Shown here: piece by piece, positions 63,220-64,000 of the stretch
How the letters are laid out: every line of letters starts with the position of its first letter
Position numbering within the stretch: the stretch's first letter is position 1
Assembly: GCA_003612515.1 (NCBI GenBank)
Contig: RAZB01000001.1
Coordinates: 1 to 64,000 of the forward strand
Direction: 5' to 3'
DNA: 64,000 bases
DNA from: a bacterium D16-34
GTDB lineage: Bacteria > Actinomycetota > Coriobacteriia > Coriobacteriales > Eggerthellaceae
Made by a program: the position numbers and the translations under genes
Notes under the pieces: model-generated
What the model was told of the DNA's origin: nothing
Seen by the model: the letters and a program-made list of their open reading frames with translations, nothing else
Database searches by the model: none

Positions 63220-64000
63220 TTATTCGAACAAGCGCGATACAGAACCGTTGGTGTAAACGTTATTTATGGTCTGTCCGCATAATGGAGCCACGGAAAGCAC
63301 CTTGATTTTGCCGGTTTGACGATCAAGCGGAACGGGAACGGCATCAGTTACCACAACTTCTTCGATGCAAGAGTTCTCAATGCGATCATATGCCGGACCG
63401 CTAAACAAGCCATGCGTAGCACATGCATACACTTTTGAAGCACCCTTCGCCTTCAATGTGGTAGCAGCAGCAACGAGCGAACCAGCGGTGTCAATCATGT
63501 CGTCGTTGAGAATGCAGATCTTGTCAGTTACATCACCAATCAAAGCAGTGATTTCAGCTTGGTTATGCTTTGGGCGATCCTTATGCATAATTGCCAAATC
63601 GCATCCAAGCATTGTCGAGAATTTTTTAGCTGCTTTTGCGCGTCCCACATCAGGAGAAACAACCACGAGCTGCTCGGTGTCAAATGACATATTCTTGAAA
63701 TAGTCAACGAAAATCGGCATTGCAGTCATATGGTTTACCGGTATTGAGAAGAAGCCCTGAATTGCATCTTGGTGTAGGTCAATCGTAATAACGTTGGTAA
63801 CACCTGCAGCTGAAAGCAGATCTGCTACCAAGCGCGCTGTAATAGGCTCACGAGGAGCCGCTTTTCGATCTTGGCGGGCATAGCCATAATGAGCAACCAC
63901 CGCACACACGCTGCGTGCTGAAGCACGTTTCGCCGCATCAGCCATAATGAGCAGCTCCATAAGTGCGTCGTTTACATCATAGCCATTTCCAGCACAAACC
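63220..64000 (-). CDS. prs: ribose-phosphate pyrophosphokinase (5' end outside the window)
   Basis: This is the C-terminal ~260 residues of PRPP synthetase, which makes PRPP from ribose 5-phosphate and ATP. The frame continues to the window edge (VCAGNGYDVNDALMELLIM). Visible motifs are YGYARQDRK, the metal/ribose region TIDLHQDAIQGFF, VVSPDVGRAKAAKKF and the PRPP loop LNDDMIDTAGSL. The first ~60 residues lie outside the window. Apparent ATG at 63960 is an internal Met. Confidence 0.97.
   Translation of the reverse strand, partial: VCAGNGYDVNDALMELLIMADAAKRASARSVCAVVAHYGYARQDRKAAPREPITARLVADLLSAAGVTNVITIDLHQDAIQGFFSIPVNHMTAMPIFVDYFKNMSFDTEQLVVVSPDVGRAKAAKKFSTMLGCDLAIMHKDRPKHNQAEITALIGDVTDKICILNDDMIDTAGSLVAAATTLKAKGASKVYACATHGLFSGPAYDRIENSCIEEVVVTDAVPVPLDRQTGKIKVLSVAPLCGQTINNVYTNGSVSRLFE

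Overview
The window looks like a chromosomal stretch from a low-redundancy, anaerobic Gram-positive bacterium of the class Coriobacteriia, most likely family Eggerthellaceae (a Cryptobacterium- or Slackia-like genome). This is an inference. It rests on a DMSO-reductase-type molybdoenzyme operon beside a 12-TM-type membrane LuxR regulator, a monoderm Tad pilus locus without a secretin, a FeoA/FeoA/FeoB iron cluster with its small Cys-rich partner, a RecJ protein fused to a RecQ-like helicase, and strong Shine-Dalgarno sequences. No prophage, insertion sequence, rRNA or CRISPR array is visible. Nearly all genes lie on the minus strand; the exceptions are thrC plus a ModE-like regulator, the LuxR regulator, a phospholipase-like gene with a TRIC-family gene, and one tRNA.

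Layout. 1-8 kb: hisS, a large TPR protein, a His-tailed NifX-like protein, and the leucine genes leuC-leuD-leuB. 8-13 kb: a proline-rich membrane protein, a peptidoglycan-binding protein, a trans-prenyl synthase, tRNA-Leu(UAA), an exopolyphosphatase-family protein and a DivIC/FtsB-like division protein. 13-19 kb: an MFS transporter fused to a CBS pair, a DtxR/MntR-type regulator, and the feo cluster, whose feoB reading frame is interrupted by an in-frame amber codon. 19-21 kb: threonine synthase and the ModE-like regulator. 21-32 kb: a complete Tad/Flp pilus operon (cpaB, tadZ, tadA, tadB, tadC, flp, several pseudopilin-like proteins, prepilin peptidase), most of it overlapping or nearly so. 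32-40 kb: tRNA-Val(UAC), a dmsA-dmsB-dmsB-dmsD-dmsC operon whose dmsC carries a one-base frameshift, and the divergent LuxR regulator.

40-50 kb: a DUF218 protein, tlyA, asd, lysC, a UMF1-type transporter, the phospholipase-like and TRIC-like pair, a PhoU-like/PiT phosphate pair and a metallo-beta-lactamase-fold hydrolase. 50-64 kb: a bifunctional (p)ppGpp enzyme, the RecJ-helicase fusion, a repeat-rich intergenic region, a UvrA2-like ATPase overlapping a PPi-type phosphofructokinase gene, a YbaK/ProX deacylase, an ABC-F ATPase, pth, and prs (cut by the window edge).

The most notable items are the broken feoB and dmsC genes, the MFS-CBS and RecJ-RecQ fusions, the unusual intergenic repeat region at about 55.93-56.21 kb (three perfect 32-bp GC-rich tandem copies next to a long palindromic element), candidate iron-responsive operators in the feo cluster, and a 709-residue TadG-like protein with an altered prepilin motif. 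I saw no clear evidence of a wholly new multigene system; the repeat element and the two fusions are the best leads.
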